Program-made: the position numbers and the translations under genes | Part shown: positions 29,001-36,404 of the stretch, piece by piece | How the letters are laid out: each line of letters starts with the position of its first letter | How positions within the stretch are numbered: the first letter of the stretch is position 1 | The notes under the pieces: generated by a model | Told to the model about the DNA's origin: nothing | The model's input: the letters and a program-made list of their open reading frames with translations, nothing else | Database searches by the model: none | Assembly: GCF_037392515.1 (NCBI RefSeq) | Contig: NW_027133905.1 | Span: 62,001 to 126,000, forward strand | DNA length: 64,000 nt | From: Haliotis asinina | Taxonomy: Eukaryota; Mollusca; Gastropoda; Lepetellida; Haliotidae | Direction: 5' to 3'

Positions 29001-32000
29001 GTCCCTGACACTACTTATTACAGAAATTTGAACATGAATTTTTCATTTACACCTCATAGTTGATAAAAGAAATATTTCCTCCCATTTGATCCATCAAAAA
29101 TAAAAATATTGTTTTCATATTGGTATTGAATCAATAACAGGATTAGGGCTTTCTTTTCTCATCTTGTCCTAGTGCCTGTTGTGGGTGTAACATTGTGTAT
29201 ACAAGACCTGTTTTGATTTGGTCAAGTTGTTTTTATGAAGTTTGACTGTCGATTGTCAAACATTGTTTGGACCAGAAATAAACTCTTGCATTTTTTAGCA
29301 AGTTTCAAGACAAGAAGTTTCAGACTGTTTAATAACTTTGGAGGTTAGCTAACCCTGATAATCTTGAGAATATTTCGCACACTGGTTGCGTGTATTCCTA
29401 GAAATTGTTTCACTGCTGCTGTATAACTTCTGAAGATGAAGTGTGTTATTTGAAGACCAAATTTATATTTTACTGAAGCAAGAGGAATGGTGTTTTCCAT
29501 ATTCATTTTGTCTGACAGAATAATCTTTTGTGGTGGGAATTATTTCTTTTTGTTCTCTTTATGTTAGCATATTTCTGTTTATGTTTATATTGCTTGTAAA
29601 TTGCTTTGTATATTCAAAGGGATTATTTTAGTGAAAGCCATCTGATCATGACTGAGAATCTCTGCTTCTGTTTATATACTCCCTTAACTTTGATATACTT
29701 TCAGCACACTTGACATTAGCGTCTAGTAATTAATCTGTTTTGACAATTAATGTATTGTCATACATAAGATTATGATTTCGATGTTTTATTAATGGCTCAC
29801 ATGTTTAACTGTACCACTACTATTGCTTATTATCCTCACAATTGCATCTTTTAAGTATCACAACACACCTATCTGGATGAAGGTCTGACAACACCTAGTG
29901 TAGCCATCTGTACTGATGTTTGTTGTCAACCGGTGAAGGTCCAAGTTAGAATGTATTGGCTTCATTAGTTGAGATTTAACTCTCTATCGTGAAGATCGAG
30001 GCTAGGATTGGTGACCAGCAACTTGTGTTTGTCCCAAGAAACGAGTAGATGCTCCACCTCGCCAACTCGGTTGCCACTGTTGTTGTAAAGCTGGAATATT
30101 GCATACAAATCAAAGTTTGTTGCCAGAATGCAGACATCAAGTGTAAAGATGTGAATGTTTCACTCCTTCCAACCTTGGCTAAAGAAGCATTGATGCTGAC
30201 TAATTCAAAAGTCACATGGTCTCATGGTGGTGTTGTCAGATGTTCCCACAGAGAGGTGTCAGATTCCAGTAAATGATCAGATATTAATGAGATTGCCGTA
30301 GTTATTTGTCTTGTATAGTTTGGACATGAGAGATGAACCACATGTAAATGCAGTCTGTCATACTGGTAATCACAGCACCAATTTGAAAATGAAAAACTTG
30401 TTCAGTAACTGATCAGTTTTATAACCTTGGATGTTTAGTTACTTGGCATGTTGGTAACATAAGGTGATGTTTTTAAACCTGAATGGTTTCGTTTTTTCTC
30501 CACAGAATAACACTGAAGGACTGTGCAAGGTGAATGACAGTAAGTGTCCTTTGTGTTTCGCTTTCTCGGAGCTGCAGCCTGTGATCTCCAGTCCATGATT
30601 GTTCTAACAGTCCACTGCTTGTCATATTGAATCAGACCCTTGAAGGTCCGGGGTAGAATAGATCTTCAGCAACCCATGCTTGCCATAAAAGGCGACTATG
30701 CTTGTTGTTAGAGGATCGGGTGGTCAGACTCGCTGACTTGGTTGACACATATCAAGTTTGCAGATTGATGCTCATGTTGTTGAACACTGGATTGTCTGAT
30801 CCAGACTCGATTATTTACAGACCACCGCCATATAGCTGGAATATTGCTGAGTAAAACGTAACTCAACTCAGCTGGTGTAAAACTCAGTCACTCACTCAAA
30901 TTTACTCTTGGGATCAGATGGGCAGGCATGCTGACATGGTTGATGCTTGTTATTGTATCCCACTCACTGGATTTTGTCATCAGGCAGGGGCCTATACACT
31001 GCGCATCTGGGTAGAATATGCAGAGAAATTTTCAAGTTAATCACTGAAAGAATAATTGTTGTGTACCCATTATGCATTTGAAATGTTAAGTACGCCAAAA
31101 GTTTGAAACATATGTTTACAGAATATATCTATAAAAATTGCTTGCTTGCATATCAAGATATTGATTGCTATCAACATATTGTTGAACTGTTAGTATAGGA
31201 TTAGGGATATTTTTATGAAATCATTTAATATACATCCCAGCAAAAGCTTAGACTTACTTAAAACACTCACTATATGTTACGTGTGTGTGTATATGTTATA
31301 TGGTTACATCAAAGATTGATTTCTCCACTAACTTAGGGGAACCAACTTGCAACCCTATGCAGATGACTTACATGAGATTGTGCCGAAAAGCATGTGCAAA
31401 CATCGTGCATGTGAACTGCTGCATTTTTGTGTAAAGTTTTGTTCAGAATTCGCCACTGAAACTCATTGAACACATACTGAACTCATCCTTTCTAAAATAT
31501 GACAATTATCCTGTCAGTGTTACGAACCTTTTTTGCAATACATCAGTTCATGTGTAAACAGCACCTTTGAACAGCATGGAATATTTTGCCAAATGTAGCT
31601 TAGAACAAATGCTTTAGTAACTGGCTATCTTACACATGTCTGTCTAAACATGTGATGGGGAAGTATATGCAAGTTGGTTTTGATTAGGTATGACATAAGC
31701 TGTACCTGCCTGTTTGTAAACTTACTCAGTGACATATATGTAGGTCAGTAAAATCACTGAAATACACACATATTTGAAAGTAGTGGGTAACAAGAAATGA
31801 AATAACCACTCAACTTTGATAACACTCACTCCCAGATATTACAGTGATGGAGTACCCACTGGAGCAGAACCTTATCTGGAGCTCTGGTCATGCCTTGATT
31901 ATTACAGACCTCTGTCATATAGCAGAAATACTGCTAAGTACAGCTTCAAATGCCAAATGAAAACAAATCATGCTTGCATGTTTCTGTCAGGAAAGCAATC

Positions 32001-33996
32001 GTTCCAATGCCAAATCTCCTGTTCTCATGAATGATTGAACTAGAGAAATGAAGAGTGCCTGTGTTGACTTGCGTCAGGCAGGTTCTTTTGGCTGACAAGA
32101 CAATATTGTGTCCCTGTTCTGTTGGTTTGGCCCAAAAAGACATGATGACACTGATTTGTGTTTTCTCTTTTGAGACAGTGCAATTGCATGATATAAACTA
32201 TCTTCATAGTTTGGTTTCTGTTATCAGAAAACCCCTTTCACAGACGCGTGACTGACTCAGTCAACAAACCAGGAAGGTGCATCTGCAGAGGTGACCATGT
32301 GCAGGTTGCGTGGTTACTTTTGGGACTGCATGTTAGAATTACCTTCCCTTGTTTATAAATCCAGGTTTGGGAAACCCTAATACAGGGTATATGAATGGCC
32401 GAACACTTAAACCTTTGGGTGGGACAGATGAGAAGTTTTGTTGGATTCTTGTTCCAGTGTAGTTTCTATTGATGATTGATAGTAGGATATGTATTGGCTA
32501 ACTAGACTGATGGTCAGTTTTCTACTTTGAAGAATATCATTCACAAGTTGACCTTTACCTTGTGAGCTAGTGGTTGAAGCAATGTACAGAGCCAAGCAGC
32601 CCAACTGTAAGGAAATCTGATGTCAGTCAGTTATGGAAGGGTGAAGATGATTTGTTGTTTGTTTCAGAATTTCCTGTTGGAGCAGTTGTGGCCATCGTGG
32701 TCCTCCTGTTGGTGGTCATTGTGGGTGTCGGAGTGTGGGTGTTCTACGCTTACACACATCCTACTTCAGCGTCAGGCATGTGGCTTATGGAGGTGAGTTT
32801 GTGCTGTCACAGAATAAGTTGGAGGTGTGAATCATTAGAGTGGGAGCACTGGTATGAGCGTTGTGTTGACATAAAGTATAAGAAAGTTGGCATAGTCATG
32901 GTAGTAGTTATTCAACTTCTGCATGCAGTTTTGCGATACTGATTCTTGTACCTTGAGTCACTGTTCTGGCTCACGAACCATTTAGGGCTGTCATGGACTG
33001 TCACGGACTGTCACAGTTCCAGCTTATGAACCATGTAGGGCTGTCACTGTAACTTTCCTGGCTTATGAACCATGTAGGGCTGTTACTGACTGTCACAGCT
33101 TATGAACCATCTTGGTCTGTCACTGTTGTGGCTCATGAACCATCTAGGGCTGTCACTGACTGCCCCCCTTCTGGTTTACGAACCATCTAGGGTCTCACCT
33201 TTATGGCTTATGAACCATCTTGATCTGTCACTTACTGTCATCGTTCTGGCTTATGAACTGTCTTGGCCTGTCACTTACTGTCACTGTTCTGGCTCATGAA
33301 CCATCTTGGTCTGTCACTGTTCTGGCTTATGACCCATCTTGTTCTGTCACTGTTTTGGCTTATGAACCATCCTGGTCCTTCACTTACTGTCATTGTTCTG
33401 GCTTATGAACCATCTTGGTCTGTCACTGTTCTGGCTTATGAACCATCCTGGTCAGTCACTGTTCTGGCTTATGAACCATCTTGACCTGTCACTTACTGTC
33501 ATTGTTCTGGCTTATGAACCATCCTGGTCAGTTACTTACTGTCATTGTTCTGGCTTATGAACCATCTTGGTCTGTCACTGTTCTGGCTTATAAACCATCC
33601 TGGTCTGTCACTTACTGTCATTGTTCTGGCTTATGAACCATCTTGGTCTGTCACTGTTCTGGCTTATGAACCATCTTGGTCTGTCACTGTTCTGGCTTAT
33701 GAACCATCCTGGTCAGTTACTTACTGTCATTGTTCTGGCTTATGAACCATCTTGGTCTGTCACTGTTCTGGCTTATGAACCATTTTTGTCTGTCACTGTT
33801 CTGGCTTATGAACCATCCTGGCCTGTCACTGTTCTGGCTTATGAACCATCTTGGTCAGTCACTGACTATTAGTGTTTTGGGTTGTTTTTTTTCACAGCAT
33901 CGACCCAGCCAGATGAAGGAGAAGATTGCCAACATCAAGTTCTGGAAGTCCAGCACCCCAACTGGCACAAAGTATCAAGTGGAGTCCGAGGCATGA
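6505..33996 (+). CDS. PLXDC1/2: Plexin domain-containing protein (PLXDC1/2, TEM7 family), 14 exons seen, 5' end missing
   Basis: This spliced gene encodes a type I membrane protein of the PLXDC/TEM7 family; in vertebrates these are cell-surface proteins reported as PEDF receptors and as binders of nidogen/cortactin. Exons: 6505-6704, 9779-9979, 10467-10583, 11247-11316, 11818-11940, 15371-15424, 16979-17043, 17761-17857, 18568-18663, 19519-19670, 25997-26710 (or 26221), 30506-30539, 32668-32792, 33898-33996. Every junction has AG/GT borders and phases agree, giving 714 visible residues (551 with the short stalk exon). Order: pro-region, Thr/Pro linker, PLXDC core (about 134-340) with the hallmarks [23 protein letters not shown](I)GLSDAF and [11 protein letters not shown], an eight-Cys PSI domain (341-about 400), Ser/Thr stalk, TM helix (about 644-668), tail. 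YxYxHPTSA and RPS just after the membrane match vertebrate PLXDC. The first visible exon starts in mid-codon, so the signal-peptide exon lies upstream and was not recognised. PLXDC1 and PLXDC2 cannot be separated here. Confidence 0.93.
6780..6978 (+). repeat. SINE-like copy (family A), diverged
   Basis: It matches the family A body: GAGGCAACTAACGGTATCG, GATCCAGACTTGAT, CCGCCATATAGCTGGAATAT, then an ACTCACTTACTC tail. See 20043-20310 for the best copy. Confidence 0.65.
7551..7662. repeat. Imperfect inverted repeat (foldback hairpin)
   Basis: Arms of about 49 bases (7551-7599 and 7614-7662) are complementary with some mismatches around a 14-base loop. Shared arm elements are TTCTGTG, TTTATTAAAC, GATTTAG and ATCAAA. 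It lies in a PLXDC intron and may be a MITE remnant. Confidence 0.6.
8288..8730. repeat. Minisatellite, 54-bp unit, about 8 copies
   Basis: The unit begins TGTGTTATTATCTACCGCCA and includes CCACAAACGAAAGAGTTGAT. Because 54 is a multiple of three, the plus strand is open for 163 codons and the minus strand for about 80. It lies in the intron between PLXDC exons 6505-6704 and 9779-9979. No splice sites or start context support coding. Confidence 0.9.
8943..9058. mobile_element. Foldback (MITE-like) element, copy 1
   Basis: The left arm (GATTTTCGAAGCTCTCTTAG...) and right arm (CTTACGACTATCTTAGCGCTAAGAGAGCTT...) are inverted copies around a short centre with CCATACATTA. A second copy with the same centre lies at 18137-18240. 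There is no coding capacity. Confidence 0.65.
9640..9765 (+). repeat. SINE-like fragment (family B) just before a PLXDC exon
   Basis: The fragment contains GGGGTAGCCAAATGGTTAATG and GAGCCCATTTCTGTTGGTG, the head and mid-body of family B, without a tail. It ends about 15 bases upstream of the acceptor of exon 9779-9979. Confidence 0.45.
9779..9979 (+). CDS. PLXDC1/2: PLXDC exon: Thr/Pro-rich linker
   Basis: The acceptor is ATATTTCAG|GTT and the donor GAG|GTAAGA. It is 201 bp, exactly 67 codons, phase 0 at both ends. The residues are mostly repeats such as TPAPTTPAP, followed by a less repetitive end [20 protein letters not shown]. This is a likely O-glycosylated linker in front of the conserved ectodomain. 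A 350-bp hexanucleotide array starts about 17 bases after the donor and stays open in the same frame (see findings). Confidence 0.8.
9990..10333. repeat. Hexanucleotide array (CCTACA/CCTGCA/CCTACT)n
   Basis: About 57 six-base units start some 10 bases after the donor of PLXDC exon 9779-9979. The reading frame of that exon would continue as Thr-Pro/Ala-Pro repeats to a TAG at 10349. The minus strand is also open as Gly-Val repeats. It is taken as intronic because the donor GTAAGA and the next acceptor are both good. Confidence 0.95.
10467..10583 (+). CDS. PLXDC1/2: PLXDC exon: start of conserved ectodomain (DNHQYY)
   Basis: The acceptor is CTGTTCCAG|GAC and the donor GTG|GTGAGT, 39 codons, phase 0 at both ends. 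It begins with DNHQYY, has NWIDL in the middle and ends SSSHRTAV. This matches the vertebrate order DxNxxYYxSRIYG...LWVNID...LSNTHRQA. It marks the N-terminal edge of the conserved PLXDC extracellular module. Confidence 0.92.
10793..11035 (+). repeat. SINE-like copy (family A)
   Basis: It includes GAAGGTCCGTGTTAGAAT, ATTGTCTGGTCCAGACTCGA, TTATTTACAG and GTAGCTGGAATACTGC, then CAGTCACTCAC running into a CA microsatellite. Confidence 0.7.
11030..11095. repeat. CA/CG-rich dinucleotide microsatellite
   Basis: An (AC)n tract with a central CGCGCGCGC interruption sits at the 3' tail of the preceding SINE-like copy. Confidence 0.95.
11247..11316 (+). CDS. PLXDC1/2: PLXDC exon: FRFYGH...ITVATGG segment
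   Basis: The acceptor is GCTCTTTCAG|ACA and the donor GGAG|GTAGGT. It is 70 bp, entering in phase 0 and leaving one base of a Gly codon. It encodes [22 protein letters not shown](G), the counterpart of vertebrate VNLSFDFPFYGH...ITVATGGF. It has two N-glycosylation sequons, NLT and NIT. Confidence 0.92.
11818..11940 (+). CDS. PLXDC1/2: PLXDC exon: [14 protein letters not shown] core
   Basis: The acceptor is TCAACAG|GTTTC and the donor TTCG|GTAGGT. It is 123 bp with split Gly codons at both ends. It encodes (G)[19 protein letters not shown] then PLMANFD. The block [13 protein letters not shown] is among the most conserved stretches of PLXDC proteins and secures the family call. Confidence 0.95.
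12010..12310. repeat. Degenerate minisatellite, about 54-bp unit
   Basis: Five to six diverged copies share the core ACCAGTACAGGTTCAGACCTGA and AGCAATGT. They lie in the PLXDC intron downstream of exon 11818-11940. Confidence 0.7.
12845..12955. repeat. Short GTCCTG-type tandem repeat
   Basis: Short imperfect repeats of GTCCTGTTG, GTCCTGCAGT and GAGGTGTCCTT. Confidence 0.5.
13525..14095. repeat. Minisatellite, 49-bp unit, about 11 copies
   Basis: The unit includes TGTCTCCCTGTTGGGATTCA and GGACAGGTCTCCAGTACCTC. It is highly regular and lies in the PLXDC intron 11941-15370. The overlapping frames seen here arise from the repeat. Confidence 0.95.
14870..14940 (+). repeat. SINE 3' tail with (CACT)n
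   Basis: GTAATGTTGATGACATTAAACC followed by repeated ACTC; only the tail of a SINE-like copy is recognisable. Confidence 0.4.
15121..15325 (+). repeat. SINE-like copy (family A), shortened
   Basis: It has the 5' block GGTCCTGGGGTAGAATAGG, then GGTTCCCAATTGCGCAGATC, GTCTGGTCCAGACTCGATTA, the ATATAGCTGGAATATTGCTG body and a CTCACTCACTCG tail. A section near 15180 is deleted relative to the copy at 20043-20310. It lies 45 bases before a PLXDC acceptor. Confidence 0.75.
15371..15424 (+). CDS. PLXDC1/2: PLXDC exon: [17 protein letters not shown]
   Basis: The acceptor is GTATTTCAG|GTGAC and the donor GAGA|GTAAGA. It is 54 bp and both borders fall after the first base of a codon. The product (G)[17 protein letters not shown] aligns with vertebrate GTALVVQWDHVHLQDNYN. 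A degenerate SINE-like tail follows about 35 bases downstream in the intron. Confidence 0.9.
15460..15590 (+). repeat. SINE-like fragment (family B) after a PLXDC exon
   Basis: CACATGGGTACAATGTATAAAG and GCTAATTTCTGTCACG match the mid-body of family B. It begins about 35 bases after the donor of exon 15371-15424. Confidence 0.45.
15765..15910 (+). repeat. SINE-like copy (family B), decayed
   Basis: It contains GGAGAGCTTAGTGGTTAAAGC, CCGATTCCCCATGTGGAATA and an ATTCACTCACTC end. Confidence 0.5.
16140..16975. repeat. Minisatellite, 21-bp unit passing into a 43-bp unit
   Basis: The left part (about 16140-16760) is built from the 21-mer GTGTGACTGTTGGCTACAGTG with variants. The right part (about 16750-16975) uses a 43-bp unit that adds TATGACCATATTTCTGACACA to the same core. 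The array runs to within a few bases of the acceptor of exon 16979-17043. A 159-codon open frame inside it is repeat-driven. Confidence 0.9.
16979..17043 (+). CDS. PLXDC1/2: PLXDC exon: [20 protein letters not shown]
   Basis: The acceptor is TGTTCCAG|CTGG and the donor CAT|GTGAGC, 65 bp, leaving in phase 0. The segment corresponds to vertebrate [21 protein letters not shown]. The acceptor abuts the end of an intronic tandem array (about 16140-16970), so the branch point and pyrimidine tract lie within repeat units. Confidence 0.93.
17761..17857 (+). CDS. PLXDC1/2: PLXDC exon: [12 protein letters not shown]
   Basis: The acceptor is TTTGTTATAG|TTA and the donor CAGG|GTGAGA, 97 bp. It encodes [20 protein letters not shown] then [12 protein letters not shown]. 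This matches vertebrate ISSTNHPVKVGLSDAF nearly residue for residue. Confidence 0.95.
18137..18240. mobile_element. Foldback (MITE-like) element, copy 2
   Basis: The left arm is GGGATTTTCGAAGCTCTGTT then AGCGCTAAGATAGTCGTAAG. The right arm inverts it: CTTACAACTGTCTTAGAGCT then TCGAATATCTAGTCC. The centre CCATACATTA is shared with the copy at 8943-9058. Confidence 0.7.
18568..18663 (+). CDS. PLXDC1/2: PLXDC exon: [11 protein letters not shown]
   Basis: The acceptor is GTGTTTCAG|GTATA and the donor CCAA|GTAACT, 96 bp. The peptide (G)[20 protein letters not shown] then [11 protein letters not shown] corresponds to vertebrate VRRRTIYEYHRVEL...PLPT. It closes the conserved module directly before the PSI domain. 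Confidence 0.95.
18690..19110. repeat. Degenerate tandem repeat, about 50-bp unit
   Basis: About eight diverged copies of a unit containing AGGTCCATAACACTCCTTAC and GGGGATAACAGGGCAGAAT are spaced about 50 bases apart. It begins within 30 bases of the donor of PLXDC exon 18568-18663. Confidence 0.75.
19300..19410. mobile_element. Foldback (MITE-like) element, copy 3, diverged
   Basis: The left arm AGTGATCGTGGCGCTAAGGT and right arm ACGACAGTTGTGGCGCTACG form an imperfect inverted repeat round CAATACTTTAATATAG. It resembles the copies at 8943 and 18137 in the GCGCTAAG block. Confidence 0.5.
19519..19670 (+). CDS. PLXDC1/2: PLXDC exon: PSI (plexin-semaphorin-integrin) domain
   Basis: The acceptor is ATGTTCCAG|CATGC and the donor CTG|GTAGGA, 152 bp. 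The joined codon gives Thr, restoring PLPTC as in vertebrates. The segment has seven Cys in the PSI pattern: [22 protein letters not shown]. An eighth comes from AQC in the next exon. D-x-H-R-x-x-W upstream of SGC matches vertebrate DRHRQDWVDSGC. The PSI domain is a small disulfide knot of the extracellular stalk. Confidence 0.96.
20043..20310 (+). repeat. SINE-like copy (family A), best-preserved
   Basis: Order of blocks: GACGGTCCCGGGGAAGAATA, CAACCCATGCTTGCCA, GTAAGAGGCGACTAACGGGA, GCTGACTTGGTTGACACATG, TTCCCAATTGCGCAGATCGA, GTCTGGTCCAGACTCGATTA, CCGCCATATAGCTGTAATAT, then CACTCACTCA. At least ten copies lie in this window on both strands. Confidence 0.85.
20318..20366. repeat. (TTC)n microsatellite
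   Basis: About 16 TTC triplets directly after the SINE-like copy at 20043-20310. Confidence 0.95.
20793..20950 (+). repeat. SINE-like copy (family B), well preserved
   Basis: The tRNA-like head has GTAGCCTAGTGGTTAAAGCG and GGTTCAAAACCCCACATGGG. The body has GTGTGAAGTCCATTTCTGGTG and the end is ACTCACTCACTCGCTCAC. Confidence 0.75.
21320..21535 (+). repeat. SINE-like copy (family A), diverged
   Basis: It includes AACAACCATTGCTTGTCGGA, GAGGTGACTAACAGGATTGG, TGACTTGGTTGATACATGTC and GTAGCTGCAATATTGTTGAG. Confidence 0.65.
21835..22790. other. Intronic sequence, nothing recognised
   Basis: AT-rich sequence inside the PLXDC intron 19671-25996 without repeats or exons that I can identify. Confidence 0.4.
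22805..22965 (-). repeat. SINE-like copy (family C), decayed
   Basis: It shares TGGGATTTTCT, GTAAAGTACAGATTCTA and GGCACACAAAGTCAGC with the minus-strand copy at 46570-46725. Confidence 0.45.
23465..25135. repeat. Tandem array of about 174-bp units within a dispersed-repeat-like element
   Basis: The block TTTCCATGGAAAC recurs at about 23696, 23858, 24032, 24206, 24379, 24540, 24675, 24848 and 25018, mostly 173-174 bases apart. Each unit also has GGTGCCTTTTGCT, GGGCTTCGTTTCC and AAAACTTGGTAGATAT. The left border is GCGGGGGGATATAGTC followed by CTGTCTGTCCGTC runs, and the right border is GGGGGATATGTCATC. There is no coding capacity. It may be a non-autonomous transposon with an internal satellite, class unknown. 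Confidence 0.8.
25136..25996. other. Intronic stretch before the stalk exon, nothing recognised
   Basis: Short frames at 25412-25651 and 25655-25897 have no domain and no splice logic linking them to PLXDC. Confidence 0.4.
25997..26710 (+). CDS. PLXDC1/2: PLXDC exon: Ser/Thr-rich mucin-like stalk with two possible donors
   Basis: The acceptor is TTGATTGTAG|GCA. The frame opens [14 protein letters not shown], supplying the last PSI cysteine, and then becomes long Thr runs. A donor GGG|GTGAGC after 26221 gives a 225-bp exon. The frame stays open another 564 bases to a TGA at 26783, with Ser/Thr/Asn-rich, repeat-poor sequence. A second phase-0 donor GAT|GTAAAT after 26710 gives a 714-bp exon that adds 163 residues. 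Both forms splice in frame to 30506. I favour the long form because the extra frame is open and compositionally stalk-like, but the 26222 donor is the stronger match to consensus. Confidence 0.75.
26804..26821. repeat. Short (ACAG)n microsatellite
   Basis: About five ACAG units shortly after the stop that ends the long stalk frame. Confidence 0.8.
26825..30500. other. Long PLXDC intron, repeats only
   Basis: Apart from a tRNA-like segment with GGGTTCAAATCCC near 27960-28045 and a family A copy at 28240-28410, I see no exon or structured element. Confidence 0.45.
28240..28410 (+). repeat. SINE-like copy (family A)
   Basis: It includes GAGGCGACTAATAGTCGGC, GCTGACTTGGTAGATACATG, GGCTGGTCCAGACCCAATTA and GATATAGCTGAAATATTGCT. 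Confidence 0.65.
30506..30539 (+). CDS. PLXDC1/2: PLXDC microexon (34 bp) before the transmembrane exon
   Basis: The acceptor is TTTTCTCCACAG|AAT and the donor GACA|GTAAGT. It encodes [11 protein letters not shown] plus one base, with an N-glycosylation sequon NNT. The phases fit both neighbours exactly (0 in, 1 out). Its single Cys could pair with one in the stalk. It is called from splice signals and phase; the sequence is too short for homology. Confidence 0.65.
30640..30898 (+). repeat. SINE-like copy (family A), well preserved
   Basis: It includes GAAGGTCCGGGGTAGAATAG, CAACCCATGCTTGCCATAAA, GCTGACTTGGTTGACACAT, GATCCAGACTCGATTATTTA and CCGCCATATAGCTGGAATAT, with a CAGTCACTCACTC end. It starts about 100 bases after the 34-bp microexon. 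Confidence 0.8.
30899..32667. other. PLXDC intron, little recognised
   Basis: A strongly decayed family A SINE trace may lie at 31840-31950 (GGTCATGCCTTGATTATTAC, CATATAGCAGAAATACTGCT). Nothing else was recognised. Confidence 0.4.
32668..32792 (+). CDS. PLXDC1/2: PLXDC exon: transmembrane helix
   Basis: The acceptor is TTGTTTCAG|AATTT and the donor GAG|GTGAGT, 125 bp. After FPVG comes a run of about 22 hydrophobic residues (Ala, Val, Ile, Leu, Gly) ending [20 protein letters not shown]. The block YxYxHPTSA(A/S) followed by ME/IE matches the juxtamembrane segment of vertebrate PLXDC1/2. Confidence 0.94.
32955..33873. repeat. Minisatellite, 33-bp unit (with 43-bp variants)
   Basis: The unit is TGTTCTGGCTTATGAACCAT then CTTGGTCTGTCAC. 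A longer variant inserts TTACTGTCAT. More than 20 copies fill the last PLXDC intron and stop 25 bases short of the terminal exon. The frames here (repeating [11 protein letters not shown] and similar) are repeat products. Confidence 0.95.
33898..33996 (+). CDS. PLXDC1/2: PLXDC terminal exon: cytoplasmic tail and stop
   Basis: The acceptor is TTTTTTTTCACAG|CAT, followed by 32 codons and TGA at 33994-33996. It begins [19 protein letters not shown], matching vertebrate RRPSRWPAMKFRRGS. It ends YQVESEA, a possible remnant of the vertebrate YAEVEP block. The tail lacks the vertebrate final EKEGF...EQC motif. The acceptor lies 25 bases after a 33-bp tandem array that fills most of the preceding intron. 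Confidence 0.93.
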   Translation, partial: HRPSQMKEKIANIKFWKSSTPTGTKYQVESEA

Positions 33997-36400
33997 GACA
34001 ACAAGAGGAGATAGCTCAAGAAGACAATGTTCTATTTTGCACCGTCATAAAGGCCACAATGTAGTTTAGAGGGTTGCTTAAAGTAAACGGTATGAATGTA
34101 AGACGTGTAATATTAAGTAATATTTTCAGTATTGGGCTCTGAATAATGATATGCATGTAATAGACAGTACTCTAATAATATAATAATGTAATAGAGAGAC
34201 CATTTGATCCTACTCTTGTGTAAGACAATTTTCATGTTAGGTCAGAACTCTAATATTCAGACTTTGCAACTACAGTGTGCAAATATCCATGGAAATTTAA
34301 ACAGAGACCATATTAGGGGGCTGGTAGCAGGTTTCACAGGACTTTTGACCGTGAGATACTGACACATGTAGTATTGGTCTGTGTTTTATGCAGCACTGTG
34401 ATTGCACCTTACGTTCATGTTAAGTGTTACCTTCCAGAGGGTGGGAGGGACGAATCAGTATTTTCTGGCTGATCAATGAATGGTGAACACTCAGGCAGAT
34501 GTTTCATACAAAGCCAGCAGAGAACAATTGAGACATGATGACCCTTTGATGATGTTGTCACTTTCATCAGTTTGGGAAATTTGAAGACACGTTAATGCTC
34601 CCGGGATTTATCAACATTGCCAAGAACATGCAGCTGGAAATTTTACTTGGGCTTGTAATCATCGGCAAAATATGCATAAAAACATAGATCGGTAAACTGA
34701 TGAACAGGTGAACATTGACATGACGTTGATGGTCATAGTTGAGAAAATTTGCACTTGATTTGCAAATTACGTAAATAAATCGAGAAATGAGCATAAGTTA
34801 CTCTCCAAAATATGAGGATTTTTAGTTCAAACAAATATGTCGACAACTCTCCACAGCTATGGTGCATGTGTACCTAATTATTGTATTACACATTGTTCTC
34901 TTTGGAGTAAGCCGTTACACAGGACATTGGAGGAAATCTCTGCTGGTGATGTACGTACTAGGATTTGTATTATATCCTCAACACATGGGTGCAGATTATT
35001 GTATATATGAATATGTGTTTTTCCAAGATGAGGTAAAAATCTGTGATATTATCAACAATGAAGGAGCTGGAGTAACATAGATCATTTAACTATGTGGACA
35101 TTTGGTTCAAGACATGAATTGCTTTCAGTAGAATGTGTATATAGCAGTGATTTAGCATTCAGTAAATATGATACTTTTCTTAATAATCTGAATATATTTA
35201 GGCTTTCCAAATTTCATGTGAATCATATGTTTTGCAAACAGTTATTGGGATAGGCTCCTGAATTAATTCTTTTCTTAATTTTTGCAGCAGTTACCCAATT
35301 TATGGCTTTAGAACATATCAATTTATTCAAAATTTATTATGTTTGTAAGCCGCAGTTTGTTTTTGGTTGATTTTTGAGAATCGATGCATTACAAGATATT
35401 TTTTAACTCTTACCTTGAAATCTGGTCCCTGTGGAGCTTGACCTTTCTCGCAGATATATTCTACTCAAAAGAAGTTACAAACGCCTGATTCTTTCATAGT
35501 AGTATACATCCTCTGTCACCAGGGAACAGGTAGACTGTAGAAGTATGAAAGAATGGGATATACCTTAACTTGTTTTATGTAGGATATATCTGCTGGTAAT
35601 ACAGTACCTGAGTAAATGTTCATGCCATAATGACACATTATTTTTCTATTTAGTCAGCCTGATGATCTTGCTTTACCTTCAATTTGAAACTGTGACTTAC
35701 TATGAACATATCAACTTTTATGTATTTGTGCATCATGATTTTGTAGACGTTATAAGATTGTTGATCATACCTTGTTTGCGTTTATCTTGCAAGGAATGGT
35801 GTATCCATGGCAGATCTGACTATTTTTTATTTGCATACATGACACATGACATATATCACTCCTTTTGCACTTTTTACAAACAGAACAGCAATAATATCCT
35901 TTTAAAAAGCAATGAAAACAAAATTTCTTTTCTTTCACTTTCTCCACACTTCGAGTAAAAACATATTGCATTGTGTTTTGTTTTTTCGAAAGACATGCAG
36001 TGGTGCAGTAGGAAAGGTGCTTGTAGACCCAAGGAGCCAGGAATACAATGTGTGCACACCCAACTCATTCACTCACTCACTGGCAAGCTGATGAGTAGTG
36101 CTTGACTACAGGAGGCCAATGTTAACCCATTATGGATGCATATAGCATAGTTGGTGTATATAAGACAAGTACTTGTTATTGATAATGTTTATGACAATTG
36201 CTTCAGGAATGAGACATACATTTTTATATACCACCTCTTTACTGCACTTCCTACCACAAGAGATTTCACTTCTCCATGTGAGATTTTGTGTTGAACTTAT
36301 GAGGAAGACGAGAGTTTGTTTACATTTCGGTATTATTGACACTGTTGATGAGATTTTGTGTTTTTTTGCAATTCTACCACATTCCTATTTTGCTTTTTGT
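33997..36400. other. PLXDC 3' UTR and downstream intergenic sequence
   Basis: AT-rich with no clear repeats. A 73-codon hydrophobic frame at 34859-35080 and others near 35662-35958 have no recognisable family. Confidence 0.4.
34774..34779 (+). promoter_or_regulatory. Candidate polyadenylation hexamer for PLXDC
   Basis: AATAAA lies about 780 bases after the PLXDC stop and is the first canonical hexamer I see downstream of it. No strong GT-rich element is obvious after it, so it is only a candidate for the 3' end. Confidence 0.2.
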
Positions 36401-36404
36401 CCTT

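Noticed and set aside
33102..33996. Frames with repeated [11 protein letters not shown] as a membrane protein
   Set aside because: They come from the 33-bp intronic minisatellite; only the part from 33898 is the real PLXDC exon.
34859..35080. 73-codon hydrophobic frame after PLXDC
   Set aside because: There is no family similarity and it sits in probable 3' UTR or intergenic sequence.
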